A stretch of 64,000 nucleotides of DNA from Rapana venosa (taxonomy: Eukaryota > Mollusca > Gastropoda > Neogastropoda > Muricidae). This document shows, one piece after another, positions 23,408 through 32,628 of the stretch. Both the position numbers and the translations under genes were made by a program. The stretch lies in assembly GCA_028751875.1 (NCBI GenBank), contig CM054154.1:52183476-52247475 (forward strand), in the 5' to 3' direction. The notes beneath the pieces are model-generated. The model saw nothing but the letters and a program-made list of their open reading frames with translations. It was not told the origin of the DNA and ran no database searches. Position 1 is the stretch's first letter, and the number at the start of each line of letters is the position of its first letter.

Positions 23408-23727
23408 AGCCCATGTCAAGCATGTCATCATCTACTCAGATTGCTGTGGTTGTCAAAATCAGAACCAATACTTGACAACAGCTCTCCTCTTTGCAGTCAA
23501 CACTCTCCCAAATATCCAGACCATAACTCAAAAGTCCTTGAGCCTGGTCACACTCAGATGGAGTGTGACTCGATGCACGCTGCAATTTCAAATGCAAAGA
23601 AAAGCACACCCATCTACATTCCTTCTGAGTGGGACATTGTTTCCAGATTGGCAAGAGCAGGGAAACGTTATATTGTTGTGCCTATCAATCACAACCCATT
23701 CTACAATTTCAAGAAACTTGCCTCAGC
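23408..23727 (+). pseudogene. Transposase-like fragment (DUF7869-type, tentative)
   Basis: After a pyrimidine-rich tract and CAG the sequence reads HVKHVIIYSDCCGCQNQNQY, TTALLFAVNTLPNIQTI, then shifts frame near 23540 into LEPGHTQMECDSMHAAI, KKSTPIYIPSEWDIVSRLAR and YIVVPINHNPFYNFKKLAS. The block SDCCGCQNQN, followed by GHTQMECDSMHA and YIPSEWxxI, resembles the core of DUF7869-type proteins. These are abundant, transposon-like genes in invertebrates. The frameshift and a poly-G tract directly after show it is a remnant. The family assignment is from memory of the motif order. Confidence 0.5.
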
Positions 23728-23730
23728 CTC

Positions 23731-23761
<31 letters not shown>

Positions 23762-24147
23762 GGGGGTGCATATGTGCACACATGCTAATGAAATATGTCT
23801 TATTTTTTACATTAAAAATGTATATGTATTTTCTAGTCAATGGTCATTGTAATCCTATATTCGCACGCGCGCGCGCGCGTGTGTGTGCGCGCGAGCGTAC
23901 ATACATGAGTGCGTAAATAATAAGTGTATATGTCTTGTTTAGTCAATGGTCTTTATAACACTGTACTCCTACATTGGTGTGTGTGAGAGAGAGAGAGTGA
24001 GAGCGAGAGCACATGTGCACATGCATGAGTGCCTGCAAGTGTGTGTGTGTGTGTGAGCGCACGTGCACAGGCATGAGTGCGTGTGAGAGAGAGAGAGCGT
24101 GTGCATGCATAAGTGCGTACTTACATGCGTGCATGTGTGTGTGTTTG
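23728..24147 (+). repeat. Poly-G, CG/GT and GA/GT-rich low complexity
   Basis: Poly-G at 23742-23760, (CG)n(TG)n around 23865-23892 and mixed GT/GA tracts to 24147. Confidence 0.8.
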
Positions 24148-24191
24148 TGTATTCTTTTATTCCGAGGATAATGGAATAAGCACTCATGTGC

Positions 24192-24195
<4 letters not shown>
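24148..24195 (-). repeat. SINE-B 3' tail fragment
   Basis: The words ttattccgaggataatggaat and aagcactcatgtgct match the SINE-B tail (reverse complement). It is followed directly by a TG microsatellite. Confidence 0.6.

Positions 24196-24268
<73 letters not shown>
24196..24268 (+). repeat. (TG)n microsatellite
   Basis: About 72 bp of pure TG. Confidence 0.95.
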
Positions 24269-24270
<2 letters not shown>

Positions 24271-24431
24271 TTTTATTTGAAGTTATCATGAAAGATAAAG
24301 AAATATGAAATGTAGCTTTCTTGTGTCTTTTTGAGTTTGTGATTGGTATCAATGTGCCTCTCAGTATTGTAATTGTCTTTCATTAGATTATTAAAGTGTT
24401 TTATGCTTTAACTTGACTTGTGTGTGATACA

Positions 24432-24434
24432 GAG

Positions 24435-24513
<79 letters not shown>
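24432..24513 (+). repeat. (GA)n microsatellite
   Basis: About 80 bp of near-pure GA. Confidence 0.95.
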
Positions 24514-24517
<4 letters not shown>

Positions 24518-25000
24518 AGTGTATGCAAAATGTTGAAACTTGTCTTTATAGTACCCATGAAATGCAGCTGCATACCTAACACTCTTCCCACCACTAGGTG
24601 CTAGGCCTTTCCTAACATAAACAGAGTCTGGTTGTCTGCTGTTTGTTTCCCATCACCTTCCATCGCCAGTCGGGTCTGAGTTTGGCTAGCAGAAACAGAC
24701 CAGCTGTTTGTTTACCTCAGCCGTCAGCTAGTGGGGACTGGGCTTGGCTAGAACTCTGAGGGGGGTGGCCTGCCTGGCAATGAAACACTGGACACCATCA
24801 GCCAGCCGGGTCTGTGTATTGGCTAATGTTTTCTTTCTGCCATATGATAAGAGGAAGGAACGGGTTTGGAGAAAACTGCTAGTGAGGTCTAACCAGCACC
24901 AACATAAACTATTTTATTTTTATAAACGGCTACTGCCAACCACTAAATGTTTCTCTCCCTAAATTGCAACATAACAAGCGTAATTATGTTGGGAATATGA
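24514..25000. other. Unassigned non-coding stretch
   Basis: No gene recognised. An approximate internal repetition of cagtcgggtctgagtttggctag and cagccgggtctgtgtattggctaa (24667-24690, 24802-24825) suggests an old duplicated repeat. Confidence 0.4.
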
Positions 25001-25129
25001 GATTCATGTCATCTTGATAACTATCAGTTTCATTGATCACAATATTTCAAATGCAGTTTTCTCAGAACTAGCTGCACAAGCGATAGTACCTTCTGGCAAG
25101 CACCCCTCGATTTCACGTCTAAATTAACT

Positions 25130-26960
25130 TGGAATTACCATCTTGAATATTTAAATACTAAGGCTCGGAAAAAATGTACCAACCAGCTGCCAGCCGAGAA
25201 TGAAATCCGGCGCAGGAGATGGGGATGGATCGGGCACACCCTGAGAAAGCCAGCCAGCAACATCACAAGGCAGGCACTATCATGGAACCCCCAGGGAAAA
25301 CGAAAAAGAGGAAGGCCAAGAAACACCTGGCGACGTGACCTTGAAGCAGAAACCAAGAAGATGGGATATACCTGGACACAGCTGGAGAGAATAGCCTAGG
25401 ACAGAGGACTCTGGCGGACTGTTGTCGGCGGCCTATGCTCCAGGGGGAGTGATGGGCCTAAGTAAGTAAAGTAAGGCTCGGAAAAGTCTAAACTTCCTGA
25501 AAGTCACCAGTAAACAAGTGTGGGCTCATGATGTAGCTGTGTTAAAACATCTGGCGTTATCTTTAGTACCTCCAGACTCGTTTATGGTCAGGAATCGTTT
25601 TTCAGTACTCCAAAGTATTTGTTACAGGAAAGGAGAAGATTAGACTGTAAGGCTTTCCGATTAGCTCTAGGGGTACCTTTTCATGCATCATCCGTGGGTA
25701 CTTATAAACAGATAGGTATTTTGCCATGAGACAACTATGACAACTGGCTTTGGTTAAATACCTCTTACCATGTTCAAAGCAAGAAACCAATGTGGCCACC
25801 GAGATATGTACTAGATCTGATGTCAACTTTCCTAAAAGAGAAAGTTCTATTCGTTCTGTTTCCACTATTGCAACCTACACTTCTGAGTTGTTTGATAAGG
25901 CAGAAATATGTCCTACAAAATTAACTAAATCAAAGATTAACTTTTCCTCTTGTCTCCCATGGGAGCTTCAGAGAGCTAAGTTAGACGTCAATTATTCTTC
26001 TCTAACCAAAAAGGGAAATGAAAATATTCTTAGTGCATCAGTTAAAGAATATATACAAACTACATATCCACATCATCTAAAAATCTTCACAGATGGTTCC
26101 CTTTTGAGCAACGATGAGGCGAGTGCATCGTTTGTCATACCATCTTTGAAAGTAGAGCGATCATTTTCTATTGGGAAAAATCAATCTATATTTACAGCTG
26201 AATTGTCAGCTATTCCATGGCTTTACATTAGCTTCTAGATTTTCCTAAAGACATATTTCAAATGTTTTTCTGTGTTGTTTCCAAGTCGGTTTTAATTGCT
26301 CTAAATAATTCCAGTTTAAAAGTGAGACAAGATCTCGTAACTGAGATTGGACATCTGATTCATTTTCTGATGTTACGAGGCACTAGTGTTACTTTTTGCT
26401 GGATTCCTTCGCATTGTGGTATCCACTTTAATGAAAAAGTTGACAGAATAGCAAAATATGCAGCTAAGCATAGTAATGGGTCCTGCAGCATAAATGTCCC
26501 CTTATCCATTCATGAGGGCTATAGTATGTTAGAAAATGCATGTTGGAAATATTTTAAAAAAGAAACTAAAAGATATGAGTTTTCCCTGGAATGATGATGT
26601 AACCCACTTAATATTTTTTGATAAGATCAAATGCCATAACTCACATGAATATAGAAATGTTGTATCTCTTATCTATAGGTTTAAGCTCAATGCTTTCAGA
26701 TCTAAATTTTAACAACAAAAAAGCAACATGTATCTGTTACCATTGCGCACATTCTTTTAGAATGCAGAGATGGGAATTTTTTTTAACCTGTTTGCACAGT
26801 ATGTTGCTTAGAGCAAATTCTAAAAGACATTCCATTAACTCTTTTTACCCCATAGGTACAGCTGGAATTGTCTCCCCCTGCCCAGCTGTGCAGCCAGGTT
26901 TGCATGAATACAAAAGCATGCTGAGAAAACAAGTGCTAACTTCTGAACTATTTAACTGAT
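25130..26960 (+). pseudogene. LINE-eta copy 2: RT end, RNase H and tail (interrupted)
   Basis: The plus strand reads [15 protein letters not shown], is interrupted by another LINE at 25173-25471, then resumes SLNFLKVTSKQVWAHDVAVL, CKAFRLALGVPFHASSVGTYKQIG and the RNase H domain (IFTDGSLL, SIFTAELSAI, CVVSKSV, FCWIPSHCG, NEKVDRIAKYAAKHS). The C-terminal part at 26620-26760 is badly decayed. A frameshift lies near 26218. The second acidic strand reads CVVSKS where the other copy has CVDSKS, so one catalytic Asp is lost. Confidence 0.75.
25159..25485 (+). mobile_element. 5'-truncated LINE tail with 14-bp TSD
   Basis: A direct repeat TAAGGCTCGGAAAA occurs at 25159-25172 and 25472-25485. Between them, one frame reads [52 protein letters not shown] and WRTVVGGLCS. 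This is the C-terminal tail of an endonuclease-reverse transcriptase LINE, ending in a (TAAG)n-like tail at 25459-25470. The duplicated target lies inside LINE-eta copy 2, and removing the insert restores the LINE-eta reading order. Confidence 0.85.
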
Positions 26961-27359
26961 GGCTTTCAAATTTTACATGGTTAATGTCCTGTTAATAAAC
27001 TACCAGTGATCCAGTTCTCCAAGCAATTGAGTCTAAAATAAGTGTTTGAAGAAAATAACAAAATTGATAAACAACCCCAAAAATGCAACATTTTGCTAAT
27101 ATGAAACAAAAATGTGGAGAAACCAGTGCAATAGAAAGCTACATAAAAAATTTCTGTACAGTTTTAAATACAGATCAAACTTTATCAGGACTGCAGAAAA
27201 ACGAAAATAGAAATAAAAACAAAGACTATGCCCTTCACACCATTTCAAAGCACAAGTGGCTTCCTAGGTGTGTAGCTTTCCTTAGGAAAACACCAACTAA
27301 GCAATGTAATTATTATCTCTGCCTTCACCACTTAGCTAAATACTTGTTTATCTCTTGGT
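26961..27359. other. Unassigned non-coding stretch
   Basis: AT-rich. The 94-codon open frame at 27083-27367 has no recognisable motif. Confidence 0.4.
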
Positions 27360-27902
27360 TGCAATAACTGTATGAATTTACACTTCAATTTCCAAGATTT
27401 GGGGATAAAATCGTCTTCTTTCCACCAAGTATCAATGATCATCATGACGTCAGTGGGCGTGACTATATTTTGCCCCATATACAAGATCACTGGATAGAGA
27501 GTTGATCTGCCAGTAGTCTTCATCACTTCTAATGTCACTCTAGTTGCTACTGTCAGCATCATTTTCAGCCGAATCCTCAAATTCATTGCTATTGTAGTTG
27601 ATAATGCATGACAAACATGCTGAGTGGCTTCTTTAGCTAAGAGATGTTGTGAACCCTTACTTATATTGATTGATAGGCAACAGATCAATGAAAACTTCAC
27701 ATAGAACAGAAAAAGCCAACGTGGCATGTAAACAAACCATTTCAGAATGAGTTTATGAGAAGAGATTGAGTAATTCTTGGAAATGACTGAATAAGAACAC
27801 TCCATTCTAGCTTAGCGCTCTGTTACCAGTATAATCATGAATGGGGTGATAAGGCTGGACGAAGTTTACGAGAATACTCGTAAATGGGGTAGAAAGAGTT
27901 AA
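27360..27902 (-). pseudogene. PiggyBac-like 5' end and acidic N-terminus (remnant)
   Basis: On the minus strand a TTAA (27899-27902) is followed by CTCTTTCTACCCC and a hairpin (TTTACGAG, 4-nt loop, CTCGTAAA at 27865-27884). Further in, one frame reads NEFEDSAENDADSSN, stop, SDIRSDEDYWQINSLSSD, an acidic composition like piggyBac transposase N-termini. No DDE domain follows. The call is an inference from the terminus plus acidic head. Confidence 0.35.
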
Positions 27903-28270
27903 AGAAAGAAAATGTATTGTCTTTATCAGATTCTTATAGTGTAATGATTTTTACTAGTTATATGAATTGCATAGTTAGTGTTTATTACCTAACGGCCACT
28001 ATAAGTGCCCCTAACCACCCATGTCAAAATGGCAGCTCGCCACTGTACCGCCCCTAACCACCCGTGGTACAATGACTATAGTGCAGTTCTTCACATAGCG
28101 CTTTAGCCTTACTACCCAGTTGGGAATAGAGTCTTATATATGGGCATTCCTTCCTCTTTCCTTTCCACCATTTTACTTCCCACTCAGGACGCTTTGTGAA
28201 TTTGTGGCGATTTTTTTTTTTTTTTTTTTTTACAATTGTGCCTCGCTGTCAACCCAGAGAAAAACGAAAC

Positions 28271-29960
28271 ATGTCGGACTCGGACAGAGAGAGTGTAGCT
28301 AGCCTGCTTGTGGAGCCTATGTTTAGGTATGAACCTACTAATGACAACAATGAGTCGGATATCGATGTTGACAATTGGGGGGTGTTGATCCTGGCTACAA
28401 CGAAGAAGAGACTGGCGAAAGTGACAATGATAGCGATAGTGACGCGATAGGAGACGACGGCGACGCAGGTGTGATAGGCGTGGCTGGATACAGCTCATCA
28501 CAGTGGTTAGCAAATGATTTTCGGGTAGATTGAAGATTGTTTGATACAAACACTGGGCGTTCAAACCCTGAAGTGATTTGTCAGTCACATTTTGACTACT
28601 TTTCACTGGTCTTTCCCACGTCGGCTTATACCACCATGGCCACGGAAACAAATCTATGCAAAGCAGCATCTTTTGGCTGCAGGTGTTTCTGAGGATATGT
28701 TGGAAGACAAATTTCCGCCTACCACTATGGACGAGATTCGAGCTTTCATTGGTCTTCAGATGTTTATGAATATGAACATAGTTCCACACCGCAGTTCATA
28801 TTGGTCTGTCTTCTCCTTTCTATAATTCTTGGATAGCGTCTGTCATGACAAAGAATTGATTCGAACAGGTGACAAAGTATTTTCATCTTGCTGATTCTAG
28901 CAAGGCTGTTCCAAGAGGTCAGGCTGGTTTTGACCCCCTGTACAAAGTCAGACCTCTCATCACATTGACTCAGGAGTCGTTTTCAGGTGCATTTCAGCCT
29001 GGGAAATGTATCACTGTGGATGAGGCGATGATCAAGTTCAAGGGTCGGTGTGGTTTTCTTCAGTATGTGCCAGCAAAGCCTACAAAGTGGGGAATAAAGG
29101 TGTGGGCAGTTTGTGATGCTGATTCGTTTTATATGCTGAATTATTCAGTGTATACTGGGAAGACCAATGATTTGCCTGCTGGAACAGGAGAGGCACATGT
29201 CAAGCACTTGGTGACCCTGCACCTGAATAAGTGGCACACTGTCTATTTCGACAATTATTTCACGTCAGTCCCCTTGTTGGAATATCTGTTCCTGAATAAG
29301 ACTTTGGCATGTGGGACTGTACGTAACAACAGGAGGGGGTTGCCAGATGGGTTGAAACCAGCAAAGTGTGTCAAAAAATCTGGAGACACTGAACGCTGGT
29401 TTCGTCAGATCGGCCACAATGACATGAAGGGAAAACTCCAGGCAAATGCATGGTATGACCGTCACAAGGTTACCCTTCTTTCTTCTGCCCATGATGGAAC
29501 TGATGGAGAGCTTGTCAGGAAAGGCCCAGGGGGTGTAGAAAGAGCCAGGTATTGAAGGCCTCTGGCTGTAGCAGATTATAATGTGAACTACAATGGAGTT
29601 GACAAGCATGATCAAATGCGATCATACTATGGCAACAAGTCTAGATTCTCAAAGTGGTGGAAATATGTCCTTTTCTATTGCTTGGACACTGCTGCAGTCA
29701 ATGCTTACATTCTCTACAAGAAGTCTGTAGCAGATGGGGACCCCATCAAGGACATATGGATTTTCAGACTGAGCTCATCATGGGCATGGTTGCCGGCTTC
29801 CATGGTCGAAAACGTGTAGGGCGTCCAAGCATTCAAGATGTTTCTGCCAAGTACAGGCACACTCCCTCAAAAATCCAAACAGCCAGAGGGAAAAAAGCTT
29901 GCGGTGATGATTTTAGGATTTCAAAACAAGGGGCCCGGAAAAAAAGGGAGCATTGCCCCC
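28271..29960 (+). pseudogene. PiggyBac-like (PGBD4-type) transposase, broken
   Basis: From MSDSDRESVASLL at 28271 an acidic N-terminus is followed, after a frameshift near 28375, by ETGESDNDSDSDAIGDDG. The DDE_Tnp_1_7 domain starts with CKAAS/KQHLLAAGVSEDMLEDK, TTMDEIRAFIGLQMFMNMN and YWS. After another frameshift (28825-28869) it continues MTKYFHLADSSKAVPRG. All three catalytic Asp positions are visible: VDEAMIKFKGR (codon at 29019), VYFDNYFTS (29250) and GVDKHDQM (29601). A single in-frame TGA (29553) separates the last two blocks. It ends in a basic region (29900-29960) followed by poly-C. Cut-and-paste at TTAA is the known role. This copy is inactive. Confidence 0.85.
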
Positions 29961-29983
29961 CCCCCCCCCCCCTTCATAAAAAA

Positions 29984-30140
29984 AGGGGACAAGTAGTATT
30001 TGCTTCCCCCTCAGTACTCTTAGTTTCCGCTATTTATTCAAGAAAGAGAAACAAAACAAACAAGCAGATACATAGGCAAAAAGGATTTAAAATTCACTTT
30101 AAGTGTTGCAGTTAATCTGCAATGCAGTAAGCACTTGTGA

Positions 30141-30205
<65 letters not shown>

Positions 30206-30213
30206 AGAGAGAG

Positions 30214-30285
<72 letters not shown>

Positions 30286-30420
30286 AAAGACAAATTTGTA
30301 TTTCCACAGAGTTGGGGAGATAGATCTAGATGAGACAAGAGGTAAAAGCCAATATCCAAGGTGGTTTTTTTTCTCACCTAGATGGGAGAGAGAGAAAGAG
30401 AGAGAAACTTGAAAAAACTT
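29984..30420 (+). repeat. Composite repeat X-(GA)n-Y-(GA)n, copy 1
   Basis: Module X (29984-30140: ggggacaagtagtatttgct...aagcacttgtgac), a GA tract (30142-30282), module Y (30284-30370: caaatttgtatttccacagagttgggg...aaagccaatatc) and a second GA-rich tract. The same order occurs at 51955-52456, and module Y occurs twice at 59190-59460. Confidence 0.7.
30142..30282 (+). repeat. (GA)n microsatellite
   Basis: About 140 bp of GA with a few AA/GAAG slips. Confidence 0.95.
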
Positions 30421-30424
30421 TTTT

Positions 30425-30495
30425 TTTATTCAAAGAGGGTAATAGAATAAGCAGTAGTTGCTTTTTTTACATCCAGCCCTCTGGCAAAAACAAAC
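30425..30495 (-). repeat. Diverged SINE-B tail-like fragment
   Basis: ttattcaaagagggtaatagaataagcag...tttttacatccagccct resembles the SINE-B tail word order at 53369-53440. Confidence 0.35.
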
Positions 30496-30880
30496 AAAAA
30501 GAAAACAATTAAAAACAAAACAACCCCTTCCGGGGGAAAAAAAATCCCCCCCCCCCCCCAAAGAAACAAGCAAACAAACAAAAAACACCTAAAAAAATAA
30601 GCAAAAACAAAAAGCAATAAAAAAGAACACCCCCCCCCCCAAAAAAAAACACAAAACAACCAACACAACAACCCCCCCAACCCCCAACCCCCCCCCCCAA
30701 AAAAAAAACCCAAACAAACCAACAACACAACAATAAAAACCCCAACCCAAACCTAACATTGGAAAAAAAAGCCCCAAACAAACCAACCAAAATAAACAAA
30801 ACAACCCCCCCCCAAAAAAACAACAACAACAACAAACAAACAAAAAAATCCACCCCCCACCCCCACCAAGAAAAAATCAA
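30496..30880 (+). repeat. C/A-rich low-complexity tract
   Basis: Runs of C (up to about 13) and A alternate with AAAC units. Open frames of Gly/Phe/Val on the minus strand are artefacts. Confidence 0.85.
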
Positions 30881-31145
30881 CTGACATGGAAAATTTTCAA
30901 ATGCACACAGTATGAAACATTAGGTATACAGTATGTCTATGTTACTTTCATGTACTCTCTTCAAAGTGATCTTTTTAAAATGTGGTGCTAACAGTTGCCT
31001 CAATTTAACAAGCATAAAACTGATAATAGTTTAGTAGCATATTTGACTAATCTTCTGGAACAAGTAAGATTTATAATTATGCTTAAAAGAAGTAATGCTA
31101 TTTTTATTTTAAAGATTTTTTGGTAATGAGTTCCAAACAGTTCCT

Positions 31146-31195
<50 letters not shown>

Positions 31196-31593
31196 GGGGG
31201 GGGGGGGGTGGGAGGGAGGAGAGAGAAAGAAAGAGTTGCCTAGGCCTAACTGATGGAGGTCTTTCTGAAGTTTTATCTTGTACAGCCTCTGGTGATGGGC
31301 AGTGTTCTTGATGTTTTAAGTGTTGTTCTGTAATTAGCGCAATCTTCTTTAGTGAATGCATTGTTCTCTCCATGTTTGAAACACAGCCGATAGATAGCCA
31401 TGTTCATGTTCTCAAGCCAAGGCTACTTGTCTCCCAGATCTCCAGCTCTGAACCTGATGGGCCGTGGTGTCTGCTATCTCCTCAACGATCTCTGTCCCAA
31501 TCACATCACTTGTTTCTGGAGTACAAGGCCTCTTGGAAGATGACGTAATGGAAGAGGACAACAGAGCAGGATGAGCCTGCTTTATTATGAAAT
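30881..31593. other. Non-coding stretch with GA/G tract
   Basis: A (GA)n(G)n tract lies at 31149-31235. The rest has no recognised gene. Confidence 0.5.
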
Positions 31594-31965
31594 AATAATA
31601 ATAATACATGGAATTTATACAGCACTATATCTTGCAAAAAACCAAAATCAAAGCGCTTTCATTCACCCTAGTCTTTCACATGCAGCTAGTTACAATTAAT
31701 AGATTTTTACAAATTCAAATGTAAACACACATGTGTGCGCAATTAATAGTTTTTCTTACAAATTCAAATGTAAAAACACACACGCGCGTGCCCCCCCCCC
31801 CCCCCCCCACACACACACAAAGGTTGTACACTCGGGCAGGGTGATGGGGGGGGGGGGGGGGGGGAGATGGTTGTTGAGGGCAGGCACAGAAATGAGATGA
31901 AGAAGAGGACAGACATGAGATGAAGAGGGCTTGTTACCGCCTTGGGGGGAGCCTGCCAACGTAAT
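31594..31965 (-). mobile_element. LINE-alpha 3' end fragment
   Basis: (AAT)n at 31594-31606, then catggaatttatacagcactatatcttgc, an aaagcgctttcattca word, AC-rich and poly-C/poly-G tracts, and two gacatgagatgaag-like words. This is the same order as 12456-12805 and 47985-48230. It is 5'-truncated. Confidence 0.7.
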
Positions 31966-32129
31966 GACTGATGCAGGAACTGACAAGGAGGAACTAGTTT
32001 CTGTGATTGGTCAAAAGTGAGGCCCTTAGCCAATCAGAAACATCATCAGAGAACTTTGGGAGGGGGGGGAGTAGTGCTTAATTTTAAAGATTATATAAAC
32101 GGCAGTTGCCATGGCGCACTGTTTGTTCA

Positions 32130-32245
32130 AAAACGCGCCATCCAGGATTTGTTTGCGTCCGTTAGGGCGCACTGCCCACATCCTTTTGTGGCAATTTTGA
32201 AAAAAAATGCGGGAATCCCACAAGGGCGCACTCTAGAATCAACAC
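32130..32245 (+). repeat. SINE-B (type 1) tail fragment
   Basis: The words gtccgttagggcgcactgcccacatcc, ttttgtggcaattttgaaaa and gcactctagaatcaacactg match the 3' half of the SINE at 44670-44933. Confidence 0.75.
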
Positions 32246-32628
32246 TGAAATACATCATCCAAATAAACAAAACAATAAACCTTGAAAGCAAAACACGAAG
32301 TCAATGCATATAACATAATCAATAGAACGGCACATCAAGCAGCCACAATGACTTATAATGGAAACAAGGAGTAGCCTACAAACAACAGCACAATTACAAA
32401 ATGCTTTTCTTCCGTCTGTTCATATCATGAAAAACATACCTGGAGAGATTGTGTCGGTGATTTTCGTTTGTTCCTTCCAGCAATCTGGATAGTGTCATGC
32501 ATTTTGATTCTTTAAGAAATGTCTCTCTTAAATCTGTATACAAACTGCAATCAAATATGAAGTGACATTCATTTTCTATTTTGTTGACACAGAAACGAAA
32601 GCTTCTGTCTCTTATATGTTCACCTTTG
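32246..32628 (-). mobile_element. LINE-delta copy 2, 3' terminal part
   Basis: Nearly identical to 59628-60000 (ccttgaaagcaaaacacgaagtcaatgcatata, cacatcaagcagccacaatgactt, tgtcggtgattttcgtttgttcc, gtgacattcattttctattttg). It stops at about 32628 in tctcttatatgttcac and resumes at 36923 after the LINE-alpha insertion. Confidence 0.85.

Noticed and set aside
27332..27805. 157-codon minus-strand frame as a protein gene
   Set aside because: It has no motif. A neighbouring frame with acidic, piggyBac-like content explains the region better.
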